Under the pieces are notes generated by a model, which was not told the DNA's origin, ran no database searches, and saw only the letters and a program-made list of their open reading frames with translations. Below, one piece after another: positions 10,071-20,099 of a DNA stretch of 64,000 nucleotides; position 1 is the stretch's first letter; the number at the start of each line of letters is the position of its first letter. The stretch lies in assembly GCA_963921795.1 (NCBI GenBank), contig OY997651.1:38883856-38947855 (forward strand), read 5' to 3'. Position numbers and translations under genes: made by a program. Origin of the DNA: Nannobrachium achirus (lineage: Eukaryota > Chordata > Actinopteri > Myctophiformes > Myctophidae).

Positions 10071-12158
10071 TCAGGACAGTTGTGCTGGTGTGTCCTGGCT
10101 GCTCAGATACAGAGTCTTTTCCATCTCCCTGGGTTTGCCCGAGGATGCCTGGACCTGACCGGTGTTGATCTCATGGAGGACATTGAGATGCTTTCTCTTG
10201 CACTCTTTGCACTTGGCCTTGAGGGTACAGTTCACCGCCTGATGCTCACGGCCACATCTCCAGCACCTCTTGTTCTCCTTTATCCAGTCCGTCTTCTGCT
10301 CCTTCGTCAGCCACTTGAAGTCGCTGCACTGATTCATGAAGTGCTGCGACGAGTCACAGAAGGGGCAGTACTTCTTGGGCTTCTCCTCCGCCGCTTCGCC
10401 GCTGGACACGGTCGTAGCCTTTATGGGCCGCTCCTTCTGTTTGCCGCCGTGAACAATGGCGGACGTCTTCTGAGACTTGTAGTCGGCGCACTGGTTGTTG
10501 CATGGAGCTTGCATGTCGGCTGTCGCCGTGTCGAAATAACCATGAAGAGAATCGGACGTGATCTCGGCTTGGCGACTGATGAAGTTCACCAATTCTGTAA
10601 ACGTGGCTCTTCTTTGATATCGCTCGCAAAAGTCAGACGCCTGAGAGCTCCATTGGTCTCTTATGTTGGACGGCAGCTTTGCAACAATGTTCTTTATGTT
10701 CTTTTCGGTGTCCATCTCCTCCATGTGTTCGACGTCTAGCAATGCGTTGCGACAGTTCATCAGGAACAGCGAGAAAGCATGTAAAGCTCTTCCGTCTCCG
10801 GACTTGATCTGCGGCCAGTTGAGTGCCTTTTCCTTCAACGCCGTAGCAACATCTAACCGCTCTCCATAGTCGTCACTAAGTAGCTTCACGGCCTCCGCGT
10901 AGCCGCGAGCTGCAGGCATGTGATACTGCTCCAGAAAGTATAGCTTGTCGGTATCGCTTTCGCCCCTCGAATCAATGTTATGATTGAAAGCCCTCATGAA
11001 GGACCTGAACTCCAGCGGGTCTCCATGGAACACTGGCACCTCTTGTTGGGGCACTGGAGGAGCCATCTTTTGATTCTTTGCCAGCATACCTATGCATCGG
11101 TACATCTCCCTCGCACTGTCATCCGGGCGATAGTGCAAGTCGCTGTGCTGGCGGCGCTCGTCGGGATGGGCTCCCCCCGGATTAGGCCATGGATCATGCG
11201 CGTCGGGCGGACGTTCACTGTTGTTCTGGTGATGATGGCACTCGTTCACGGAGCAGTCGTCATCGGTTTGGCGGTAAATCGCCCCGTACGGGGGTCGGTG
11301 TCTGCCGTCATAGGCGTCTAAGCTGTCGTAGTGGCGTTGATAGGCGTCATCAGGCCGGGTCCGATAGCGGTCTCTGGGCTCGTGGCAGGCAGCGCCCTGC
11401 TGATGGCGGTTGCTATTATCGCAATGGTGATCTTGACCGGCACCGTGTGGGGGTGGAGTGCAGTACCTTTCATCTTCCTTTCGATTCAGCCGCGCCACTG
11501 CCGTGCCGTGGTGAAGAGGGGACGGGCCATCCTCTGACTCGTAAGACTTGACCGCCCCTAAAGGATGCGAGGCGGCTGGACTGGACAAAGCTGCGCCCTG
11601 TAGACGGTCGCCGATCTCGTCGACACGGTCGCGCAGGCCGCTCTTTGGGGACAGAGACTTGTCGCGGACCGGCCCCGCCGGGGTCCTCTTGGGCGGACGT
11701 GGATCCTGATATCCCGCAAGCAGCGGCGGCTGTTGTTGCTCTTCCCCCTCCTGGCATTGGCGCCGCGGCGCCACACGTTGCGTGGTGAGCGCAGAGATCA
11801 TGTCCGTGAGGCGCCGCGTGTCTTGCCTCAGTTGTTCGTTCTCCTCTCTCAGGCTAAGCCGCAGCTGTTCGTTTCCCTCTCGCATGCTGTGCCGCAGTTG
11901 GTCGATCTCGTCCCTCAGGCGATGTCGCAGGTGGTCGGTTTCGTCCCTCAGGCTTTGCCGGAGGTGGTCGGTTTCCTTCTTCATGCTCCGGAGATGCTCC
12001 AGCACCTCGTTGGGAATGTCCTGCCTGGCCTGTTCCTGACCTGAGGGGCGAGGTCTGGGGAGGTAGCTGACCTCGTACTCATCTAGATGGGATGGCTTGT
12101 GCCAACGTTGCGGCTGGCGCCCCCCGTCATGTTCTAGCTCTCTCTCTGGTCGGGACAT
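10071..12158 (-). CDS. BEL/Pao-type retrotransposon gag-like protein, 695 aa, no pol
   Basis: One uninterrupted reading frame. Residues about 45-110 form a coiled coil of repeats like LRQSLRDETDHLRHRLRDE. A central charged, His-rich region follows. Near residue 375 is PVFHGDPLEFRSFMRAFNHN with TDKLYFLEQY, the DUF1759 signature of BEL/Pao gag. At the C terminus are cysteine/histidine motifs (CPFCDSSQHFMNQC; CWRCGREHQAVNC; CKECKRKH) expected to bind nucleic acid. The frame stops just after EKTLYLSSQD, where the protease-reverse transcriptase part should begin; no pol was recognised at lower coordinates. No LTR pair was identified. Either a 3'-truncated element or a retained gag gene. Overlapping plus-strand frames are shadows. 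Confidence 0.85.
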   Translation of the reverse strand: MSRPERELEHDGGRQPQRWHKPSHLDEYEVSYLPRPRPSGQEQARQDIPNEVLEHLRSMKKETDHLRQSLRDETDHLRHRLRDEIDQLRHSMREGNEQLRLSLREENEQLRQDTRRLTDMISALTTQRVAPRRQCQEGEEQQQPPLLAGYQDPRPPKRTPAGPVRDKSLSPKSGLRDRVDEIGDRLQGAALSSPAASHPLGAVKSYESEDGPSPLHHGTAVARLNRKEDERYCTPPPHGAGQDHHCDNSNRHQQGAACHEPRDRYRTRPDDAYQRHYDSLDAYDGRHRPPYGAIYRQTDDDCSVNECHHHQNNSERPPDAHDPWPNPGGAHPDERRQHSDLHYRPDDSAREMYRCIGMLAKNQKMAPPVPQQEVPVFHGDPLEFRSFMRAFNHNIDSRGESDTDKLYFLEQYHMPAARGYAEAVKLLSDDYGERLDVATALKEKALNWPQIKSGDGRALHAFSLFLMNCRNALLDVEHMEEMDTEKNIKNIVAKLPSNIRDQWSSQASDFCERYQRRATFTELVNFISRQAEITSDSLHGYFDTATADMQAPCNNQCADYKSQKTSAIVHGGKQKERPIKATTVSSGEAAEEKPKKYCPFCDSSQHFMNQCSDFKWLTKEQKTDWIKENKRCWRCGREHQAVNCTLKAKCKECKRKHLNVLHEINTGQVQASSGKPREMEKTLYLSSQDTPAQLS

Positions 12159-12447
12159 TGTAGCCCGAAATGGTTGCCCAAAGGCCGCTCTTGCAATACC
12201 AGGTAATCGTAGGGAAATAGCAAGGTATTGCAGCTAATAGCTTACATTGACACTGTAGCTATAGCTAGCAGTGGTCTGCTCAGTTCAGCTTCTGTTTGGG
12301 AAATGGGTTGCTCACTCTAAACGGCTCCATGTGATTTAAGTGGTGATGTAAGCGATGTGGCGATGATGTTAGAATGATGTCATACTTTCAAGTAATGACA
12401 TCTATGGGGGTAAAGGTATAACTAGAAAGAGGTTTACTGTAGTCAGC

Positions 12448-13062
12448 ATGGCTGTTCCTGCCGGCAGGTCTGTGGTTTTCGTGACTGGAAACGCGAGGAA
12501 ACCCGAAGAGGTTATTCAGATCTTGGGAGACAGGTTTCCCTACAAACTCATATCCAAGTAGATTGGAAGCAGCATGTCAGCACGTCACTGTCGGGCAGAA
12601 ACCTCGTATCTCCAAGTTTAAAATGTGTAATTCTTTTGCAAAGTAAAGCACTGCTTCATCACACAAGGCAGTCGCACAAAAGTAGTGAAAACAGCTGACC
12701 TACAAGCACACAAAGCACAAGCAAAGCACGGCGGTGTGTGCTTGAGGATCGGCTGTTTTCACTAGTTTAAATCATTTTAAAAATGATAAATACAAAACAA
12801 ACGGTTTTGGACATACAAGGTTTCTACCCAACAACAACGATATAATGGTTCCTTGATAAACTGAAGCCAGAAGGGTTGTATAAGCTCCTAGCTGGGTTTG
12901 AAGACAAATTGGCTCTCTGCACCTTTGTCTTCACTGCTGGGAAGAATGGGCCAGTACAGCTCTTCAGAGGGATAACAAAGGGGTCTATCGTGGACCCCAG
13001 AGATCCTAGACTAGAGACTTTGCATCATGGGACCCCTGTTTCCAACCCGATGGTTATGACCA
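12448..13062 (+). pseudogene. itpa: Processed itpa (inosine triphosphatase) pseudogene, split by a palindromic element
   Basis: The first part (12448-12567) reads [20 protein letters not shown] and [10 protein letters not shown], then an in-frame TAG at 12559 where the family has a second Lys before Ile-Asp. Codons for the LPEYQGE to GPYIK section are lost, and a palindromic element (about 12583-12843) sits at the gap. The second part (12846-13062) resumes with [20 protein letters not shown], then [17 protein letters not shown]; after a frame shift near 13012 it reads [12 protein letters not shown] in another frame. The parts run across known intron positions of the family without introns, so this is a retrocopy. 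ITPA removes ITP and XTP from nucleotide pools; this copy cannot make the enzyme. Confidence 0.88.
12583..12843. mobile_element. Palindromic miniature element, family A (CTGTCGGGCAGAAACC)
   Basis: Ends CGTCACTGTCGGGCAGAAAC and the inverted GGTTTCTACCCAACAACAAC. A hairpin module is at the centre (12683-12765) with arms AACAGCTGACCTACAAGCAC and its near-inverse. Inserted between the two parts of the itpa pseudogene. Confidence 0.75.
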
Positions 13063-13230
13063 GGCCTGTAATTTCATCATTTTAGGGGCAAGGCCACTCG
13101 GCAGCCGCCATAGCTTGCCATACCCAAATGACGCCTCTGTGTCTTACCATTTATATTAGATATTGTGATGTCAAGTGAAGCATGACCAATCCGGTCTGAT
13201 TGGACATTATATTGTCCAATCAGAAAAGGG

Positions 13231-13232
13231 AC

Positions 13233-13320
<88 letters not shown>
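13231..13320. repeat. CA microsatellite
   Basis: Uninterrupted (CA)n of about 90 bp. Confidence 0.95.
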
Positions 13321-13324
<4 letters not shown>

Positions 13325-13959
13325 TGACACACAGTGCTTTTCATGAATTCATTTCATTAAGCGTTCCATGAAGCTTGGCCAATGAGCACATGTACATACA
13401 AACAGACGAAGCCAGATAGGAGCTGTAGCGGTTAGCACAGCTCAAAAGTGTTTGTGTGATTTCTGTACAGTATAAATTAAAACTAGTATAAATCTAGCTT
13501 TAACCGGGAAAGCATCTGTATCATTTTAGATTTCAGCCATAATACTGTAGCAACATATGTTTTTCAGGAAACTCTTAGAACAAGATTTAAAACGGTGGTT
13601 TAGAACTGGTTGAAATGTTTTGAATAATTTTGCATTTTCTTTTAACACACACCTTCTCTTCTGACCTGGGGGGGTCCAAAGGCCAAATATACATATAATT
13701 TTGTCATGAAAAAGTTTGGGAACTACTGATTTAGAAGGCATTTGTAGAATCTGACTCAGATCTTAATTGGTTAAAAGGCCTTGAGTGCTCAGTGCTCACC
13801 ACCGCAGATAGACAGTGGAGTTGAACCACCAACTCGTTGCAACTTGCAACATTATCCCCAAACTGTGCCGACTGACCTGCAACGGGTCAATTCAGACCCC
13901 ATGGCAACTGGCTGCGTTATGAATCGTTGATTTGTGGACAGTAAAACATGTTGACTTAC

Positions 13960-14023
13960 TTTCACAGTTGCTTCCAAAATGAGACATGAAAGGTCTTCGG
14001 ATCCGACACGAGATAGCCATAGC
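13960..14023 (-). CDS. cfi: cfi exon 4
   Basis: Codes [20 protein letters not shown] then E and one base. Acceptor ATCAG, donor GTAAGT. It continues the Kazal-like half of the FIMAC module. Confidence 0.75.
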
Positions 14024-15008
14024 CTGATCGATAGACAGAGAGAGAGGTAGACAAACATACAGACAGACAGACATGCAGGCAACATTATCACCAAATGTTG
14101 CTCTCTGAAAATAGACTACCTACAAGCATCAACAATGCTTGAAGATCGGCTATTTTGTGCAACATAACATTTTGGTCAAGTTTTTATTTGTTGAAGAAAT
14201 TGTCAATATATTTAGTCTTAGTTTTAGTCATCATGGATGATTAGTTTTTATTTAGTTTTCCTTTGTGAAAAAAAGCAGTCGACCAACATGTTGTGTCACA
14301 GTTTTAGTCGACGAAATCAACGACCCCAGCATCCGTATTGCAATGCCCCAGGAACCGTTGTAACGCAACACGTTGTGAGCTTGTCGACCTGCTCTTTTGG
14401 CAGGCGAAAGCTTTCCCCAAAATAACAGAAGAAAACAGATAAGACCCTAGCATAGAGCTCTGAGGGACTCCCCTCAACCATTAAGTGGTCTAAGTCAGTG
14501 GTTCTCAACCTGTGGGTCCCCCAATTATTTTGGGGGGTCCCCAGATTAACTTAATGTGCAACATTGTTTTGTAACTCAACAGTAAACAAACCAACATAAA
14601 GTTGAAGTGTATAGAGGGTATCTGCACTTTTCTTAAGTGACAATTTAAGGACTTTTTAATACCACTAAAATGACAAATTAAACCTTGACTAAATTGTCTA
14701 ATATTAGAGGCAGAAATTGGGCCGTGATATACAAAATGTAATGCCTCAACTCTTAGTGCTCGTCAGGGTGGGGGTCCCAAGTTAAAATATGATAATGTTG
14801 GGTGTCGCGGCCTGAAAAGGTTGAGAACCACTGGTCTAAGTGGTTGACTCACCTGGCAGTAAGACATGTAGTTCCTGGAATCAAGCCCGCACACTGCGGT
14901 CACGTTGTGTTTGGGACACTGATAAGGCAGCTTACACACACACTGGTTCTCTATGCAGCGCTCCCATGGACGGCAAAACACATGGGAGCACGACTTACGA
15001 GTGTACCT

Positions 15009-15091
<83 letters not shown>

Positions 15092-18000
15092 ATATGAGTC
15101 AGAACATAATCTGAACATATGTCATCAATATGTCCGTACCAAATGGTTCCGTGGCAAAGACTTGGTGTTTTCTGTGGCACATTTTTACACACCATTATAA
15201 TGTTCTTGTTTTGATCATAAGACCCAATTACTGAACGTCAAGTCTCCAGGTTTCTTCAGAATATGTATTACAACATTGATTTACTTTATGACACTACATG
15301 ACACATTAGGAGCAGTGGTTCTCAAATGTAACTCTGAGAGTGTACAAATGGAACCACACTCTCAGAGTTGCAGACCTCTTTATGTGTTATTGTCAGCTAT
15401 TAGTTTGTGTGTCCGTCAACTGAATATTGACAAAAATGTCCACCACAAGCCAGCATGGCGATGAACCCTGAATCTGACAAACTCATGGATTTGTCAGATG
15501 ACAAAGATTCACAAAACTATCAGTGAATGGTCTCTAAATCCAGTCAGAAGCGTTCGTTTTTTTCAGTTTAGTTTTAGTTCGTTTATTAAGTTATTATTAT
15601 TTTTTGTAAGGAAAGGCTTGATTTACGGAAGCTGAACAAGATAGGATGAAAGAATGCACAACATCACATATTATTATTACTATTATTACTTTGAAATGGT
15701 TCAATGTTCACAGTTTTCTTTGCTGTTGTTGTTGTTACATCTTGTGTACAGGTTAAAGATATCGATGTTCTGTTCCTCATAGCCTCGTAAACCAGGCTCT
15801 CAAGGTAGGAGGTGTCAGTTTACTAGGCTATGTTCCTCAGACATTGCAGAGGCAATATTTGTAATAATGATAGTAAATATACTACAGAGAGAATGGCAAG
15901 GGCAAAAAAGAGCTTATTCTCTTTGAATAAGAGCTTTGTCTGTCTGTCTCTCAGTTAAGGGGTCCTTGGCCTGAACAATTTCAAAGACCCCTGGTGCAAG
16001 GAGAACACCTACTTCTCTTGCAGGCATTGCGCAGGGCCCAGGTACTCATCCTCCACCGTAGGGGTGGTGGGAGGAAGGGTGGGGGGAGGAGGTGTGGGGG
16101 TGGGCTGCCTCTTCTCTCCGCTCGCAGCCTCCTCCTCTGGTGGACTATCCTGGAGGAGAGGCAAGTACAACAGAATGGTCTAGAGTAGATTAACATCAGG
16201 AGTTGACAGAATCTGAACACAACAGAGAAAACCGATTGGAACAGACTGGAATCAGAATAGAATCGAACAAAATCAGAAAGCAATACAAATCATAGTAGAA
16301 AAGAACAGAACCAGATTCTGACAGAATGTAGTCTCTAACGGAATAGAATAGTCTAGAACATAGATTAGAACAACATCGAATAAGATTGGACATTTTTTAT
16401 TCATGTTAGAATAGGTTTGGAGTCTGTTTTTAAGACAACGATCAGATACCATAAGATTTTTCAATAGATTTTAGCGTTGGCTATTCAAAAATAGCAGATG
16501 TACAAGCTCACAGCCTGTGACTTTGTGCCTCGCCCCAAGTTTGTACATCTGCTATTTAGAAAAATCGTGAAAGCGTTGAATAATTTAGAATGTTTTAACA
16601 GAAATCATCTCTTCTGGGGGTCCCTAGCACAAAGGTTTTCATATTGGGGTCCGCAGCCACAACTACATATCATTTTGACACGAAAAAGATTGAGAACTAC
16701 TCATTTAGACGGCATTTGTAGAGTCGTTTCATTTAGCGCCTTAATCCAAAGCGATTTTTATAGTTATAGTTATAGTGCTCTGTGTGAATTGCCCTTGGGT
16801 TAATGGGTTAAGACAGAGGAAAAACAGACTGTATATCCTTCTATCTACTGTTGTGGTGTCTCCCCATGCAACATGGTTGCCACGGAATGTTGTCATGGGA
16901 ATGAGCATTCCATGCATGTGAGACTGAGAAACCAGAAACCATGGTAACACAATGGTTCTTTTATAGAGATAATTTTGTTCACCTGGCGCTATGAATGTCT
17001 TCTCTGTTTTATATGTGGAGCATCACTCTCCTTCACCATCTCATTTTATTTAAAGGTAGTGTAAAGTGTTATGTTTTTGTTAAAACTAAAACATTTAAAG
17101 ATCTATATTGTCTCTGCAGCTCTTAATAAACAGAAAATTAATTATCGGGTTGCCATTTTCATCCAGTCAGGAGAATCAATTCATCAGGTCAAAATGTATA
17201 GTGTTTCAGACTTCCAGTTCCACTTCTTTCTGTGATCAATTCCGATTTCACTTTATCCTGTATCCTCGCTCTCCTGACCTGAAAATGCCTATTCTGTTTA
17301 CTAAAGAGTTGGAGAGACGGGGGGGCATTCCTGTTACTGAACAAACAAGCGATAGCAATGACTAGTGATAGACACTGTGCTGTGATTTCCCCCATACAAC
17401 ATAATCATCAGGTATTATGATTATACTCTGAGGAAGATTTCTTTCAAAAGAAGTGTACAGAAAGTGTTATTAATTAGGAATATGTTTTATGGTGACCCAG
17501 CTGAAGTTAGCCACACCCACAGTGTTGGTGTGTGGTAAGAAGGGGAGGGGATGATTTTATGATTAAATCATCAAATTTCAATTGGGCCTTTGACTCAAAG
17601 GCTTTCATAGCCTGGTTCAGACCCTGAATCGCTAGCCACACCCTTTAACATTTTTTGTCAATTCAGGCTGAGTGTCAGGCTAAGGCCAACAATACACAGG
17701 GAAGACATATTTGCAAAGTAAACACACTTGGGGGTCTATTACAGAAATGTTGACTCCCATAGACACATACAAAACAGGAAAAAGTACAAAACTATGGCAC
17801 CACCTCACTTGTTGTAACACTTGTTACAACAAATATCACTTACTGCACCTTTAATTTCAATGTACCTTTGGTTGTACTGGTCAGCTCCCATGCACAGTAC
17901 AACAGTAGAAGAGTGTGGTTGTACTGGTCAGCTCCCATGCACAGTACAACAGTAGAAGAGTGTGGTAGTACTGGTCAGCTCCCAGTACAACAGTAGAAGA

Positions 18001-18406
18001 GTGTGGTTGTACTGGTCAGCTCCCAGTACAACAGTAGAAGACTGTGGTTGTACTGGTCAGCTCCCAGTACAACAGTAGAAGACTGTGGTTGTACTGGTCA
18101 GGTCCCAGTACAACAGTAGAAGACTGTGGTTATACTGGTCAGCTCCCAGTACAACAGTAGAAGAGTGTGGTTGTACTGGTCAGGTCCCAGTACAACAGTA
18201 GAAAACTGTGGTTATACTGGTCAGCTCCCAGTACAACAGTAGAAGACTGTGGTTGTACTGGTCAGCTCCCCCAGTACAACAGTAGAAGACAACGTATAGT
18301 TGGTTAATAACCAGCGTCATTGGACGGGTGGATTCGGTTTGCTTACCGTGACAGAGTGACAGACGAAGGCAAACAGAAGGAAGGCACAAGCCCACAAAGC
18401 TCTCAT
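13960..18406 (-). CDS. cfi: Complement factor I, 5' exons only
   Basis: Four minus-strand exons join in phase: 18347-18406, 16013-16149, 14853-15006, 13960-14023 (138 residues plus 1 nt). They give a signal peptide ([20 protein letters not shown]), a Pro/Thr-rich linker, then the cysteine-rich FIMAC module with [41 protein letters not shown] and SYCQ, ending SHFGSNCE. Factor I is the secreted serine protease that cleaves C3b and C4b with cofactors and limits complement. The SRCR, LDL-receptor class A and trypsin-like exons were not found down to position 1. They may lie beyond the edge, because the intron after exon 4 is inflated by an LTR element, a gag reading frame and an itpa pseudogene, or the gene may be truncated. 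The exon 3 match is very strong; the product is secreted by prediction. Confidence 0.87.
14105..14158. repeat. Worn hairpin module
   Basis: GAAAATAGACTACCTACAAG, then CTTGAAGATCGGCTATTTTG. Confidence 0.5.
14495..14832. mobile_element. hAT-type miniature element (AGTGGTTCTCAA)
   Basis: Starts CAGTGGTTCTCAACCTGTGG, ends GTTGAGAACCACTGG, with inverted GGGGGTCC stretches. Confidence 0.75.
14853..15006 (-). CDS. cfi: cfi exon 3: FIMAC module
   Basis: Codes [20 protein letters not shown] then [20 protein letters not shown] and SYCQ, with the cysteine spacing of the FIMAC domain and one N-linked site (NVT). A CT repeat in the sense direction (15009-15089) leads into the acceptor TTCAG. The donor is GTGAGT. 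Confidence 0.9.
15009..15089. repeat. AG microsatellite abutting cfi exon 3
   Basis: (AG)n on the plus strand, so (CT)n directly before the exon 3 acceptor on the coding strand. Confidence 0.95.
15313..15372. repeat. Core hairpin of the ACTCTGAGAGTG family
   Basis: AACTCTGAGAGTGTACAAAT, then CCACACTCTCAGAGTT. Confidence 0.6.
16013..16149 (-). CDS. cfi: cfi exon 2: Pro/Thr-rich linker
   Basis: Acceptor CTCCAG, donor GTAGGT. Codes an acidic start [14 protein letters not shown], a stretch of prolines and threonines, then [14 protein letters not shown]. The QCLQEK end joins exon 3 as in other factor I proteins. The Pro/Thr stretch looks like an O-glycosylated spacer (inference). Confidence 0.8.
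16484..16562. repeat. Hairpin module
   Basis: TTCAAAAATAGCAGATGTAC with its inverse around 16540-16562; the loop is not self-complementary here. Confidence 0.6.
17872..18293. repeat. Minisatellite in cfi intron 1
   Basis: About ten units of 38-52 bp, each with TGGTTGTACTGGTCAGCTCC and CAGTACAACAGTAGAAGA. Each unit can form a hairpin through GTTGTACTGG and CCAGTACAAC. It ends about 55 bp from the exon 1 donor. Confidence 0.85.
18347..18406 (-). CDS. cfi: cfi exon 1: signal peptide
   Basis: ATG at 18404-18406 opens 20 codons with a hydrophobic core [13 protein letters not shown] typical of a secretion signal. The donor GTAAGC ends in phase 0, and a minisatellite starts about 55 bp into the intron. 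Confidence 0.8.
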
Positions 18407-18662
18407 CTTCTCGGTCTGTCTGTGAATGTCTTCAGTTGGACTCTCTTCTCTCTCTGACTGTCTCCAGTTGGACTGTCCTCCGTCTCTGACTGTCTTCAGT
18501 TGGACTGTCCTCCGTCTCTGATATGGCTGTGTGACTTCAACTGGACTGTCATCTCCTGGTCTCTACTGGCATGCTGTCACCAATCAATACCTTATCTGGT
18601 CAATGTGCACACACGCACGCACGCACGGACGGACGCACACACACATGCACAAATACAATACA

Positions 18663-18815
18663 ACAGTGGTTCTCAAAGCTTTTTAAGGAACCCCATAACT
18701 CTGAGAGTGGTTGGTTCTATTTGTACACTCTCAGAGTTAAAGACCAGTAAGGGTCCATTGGAACGCCTTCAAGGAACCCTGAGGGTCCCTGGACCCCACT
18801 TGGAGAACCTCTGCA
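18663..18815. mobile_element. hAT-type miniature element with ACTCTGAGAGTG hairpin
   Basis: CAGTGGTTCTCAAAGC at the left, CTTGGAGAACCTCTG at the right; core AACTCTGAGAGTGG to TACACTCTCAGAGTT. Confidence 0.6.
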
Positions 18816-18983
18816 GAAGGCCTACAAATACAGATTATCTCCTCTGACACATATACAAACATGAACTCTCTCACAGACATTGATGCATGAAGGGATGGGT
18901 AAAGTCTGTGTGTGTGCACGCGCGTGTGTGCATTTGTGTGTTTGAATGCACGAGGATTCCAAACAAAATATTCCTGTAAGGAT

Positions 18984-18998
18984 TTCATCACACACACA

Positions 18999-19083
<85 letters not shown>
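18984..19083. repeat. CA microsatellite
   Basis: (CA)n of about 100 bp. Confidence 0.95.
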
Positions 19084-19085
<2 letters not shown>

Positions 19086-19210
19086 TCACCCACACACACA
19101 CGTTCAACAGCGTTTCTACATAATATTGTTCCAGAGACCATCTGTACATTACTGTGACACACTGGAACTGCTGGCCTGAACATTTCTAACACAGACATCT
19201 GTATACCTTC

Positions 19211-19728
19211 TAGGGCATTCACGAATAGTGATTTTTAGTATTCGAATTATTCGACCTCAGAGTATTCGAATAGTCGAATATTCGACAGGACTGGCCAAAC
19301 TGTCAAATATTAAGTAAAAAGAGGCAAACATTGTGAAAATAGCCGATCTACATGCTCACAATGCCTCGCAACGAGCATGTAGATCTGCTATTTTCACAAT
19401 ATTTATCTGTGGAACCGAGTCACATTAAATGTAATACCTACAATTCCAAGTGCTTGTCAGGGTGGGGGTCCCCAGTTCAAATGTGTTTATTTTGGGGGTC
19501 ACGGCCTAAAAAGGTTTGAGAACCCCTGGTATAAAGCATTAACACATTATTGATCCACCAGGGGCATTGACAACTCATTCTTATGACTTCCTATCTAGCC
19601 AAGCTTTATAAACTATATATTTTTCAAAGAGAAAACAATTGAAAAAAAAAAAAAAAAAAAGAATATTCGACTTCGGTGAACAACGTCGAATAGTGACTTT
19701 GATATTCGAATATTTGGTGAATGCCCTA
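19211..19728. mobile_element. hAT-type miniature element with exact 8-bp target duplication and internal hairpin module
   Basis: TAGGGCATTCAC and GTGAATGCCCTA are the ends. ATACCTTC flanks both sides (19203-19210 and 19729-19736). Subterminal runs are rich in ATTCGAATA. The interior carries the hairpin module (19331-19399) and the half element CAGGGTGGGGGTCCCCAG to GGTTTGAGAACCCCTGG. Confidence 0.85.
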
Positions 19729-19987
19729 ATACCTTCATGTCTGTATGATTCACGTGATGTTACTAACTTGACTCCTTGGTTTGCGTGCGTTCCCCCACGC
19801 TGCAGGGCTTCAATGGATCGTGGGGTTTCCATGCTGCGTGACTGCCCTGATATCATTGTCGTCTTAATAGTTTTTGCTGCCTTGCATCTCTCTCTCTCAG
19901 TGGCGTCAGTTCAGCAAAAGCTAGGGTATGGCAAAGATGGGAGTCCTCATGGAAAAGAGGCATTACATTTTGTATAACAAGGTTCTA

Positions 19988-20068
19988 TTGTGAAAATAGC
20001 AGATCTACATGCTCACAACGCCTTGCGCTGCGAGGCTTTGTGAGCATGTAGGTCGGCTATTTTCAGAA
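19988..20068. repeat. Hairpin module
   Basis: GAAAATAGCAGATCTACATG, loop CACAACGCCTTGCGCTGCGA, then CATGTAGGTCGGCTATTTTC. Confidence 0.7.
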
Positions 20069-20099
20069 TGTCATAAAGAAAACGAGTTTTATCTGTTTT

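Noticed and set aside
10011-12044. Several plus-strand frames of 70-240 codons
   Set aside because: They overlap the gag-like minus frame and have no domain sense; they are shadows of a GC-rich coding region.
13790-13880. Possible cfi exon 5 on the minus strand with AG and GT borders in the right phase
   Set aside because: The reading SQSAQFGDNVASCNELVV does not resemble an SRCR domain, and the borders could be chance.
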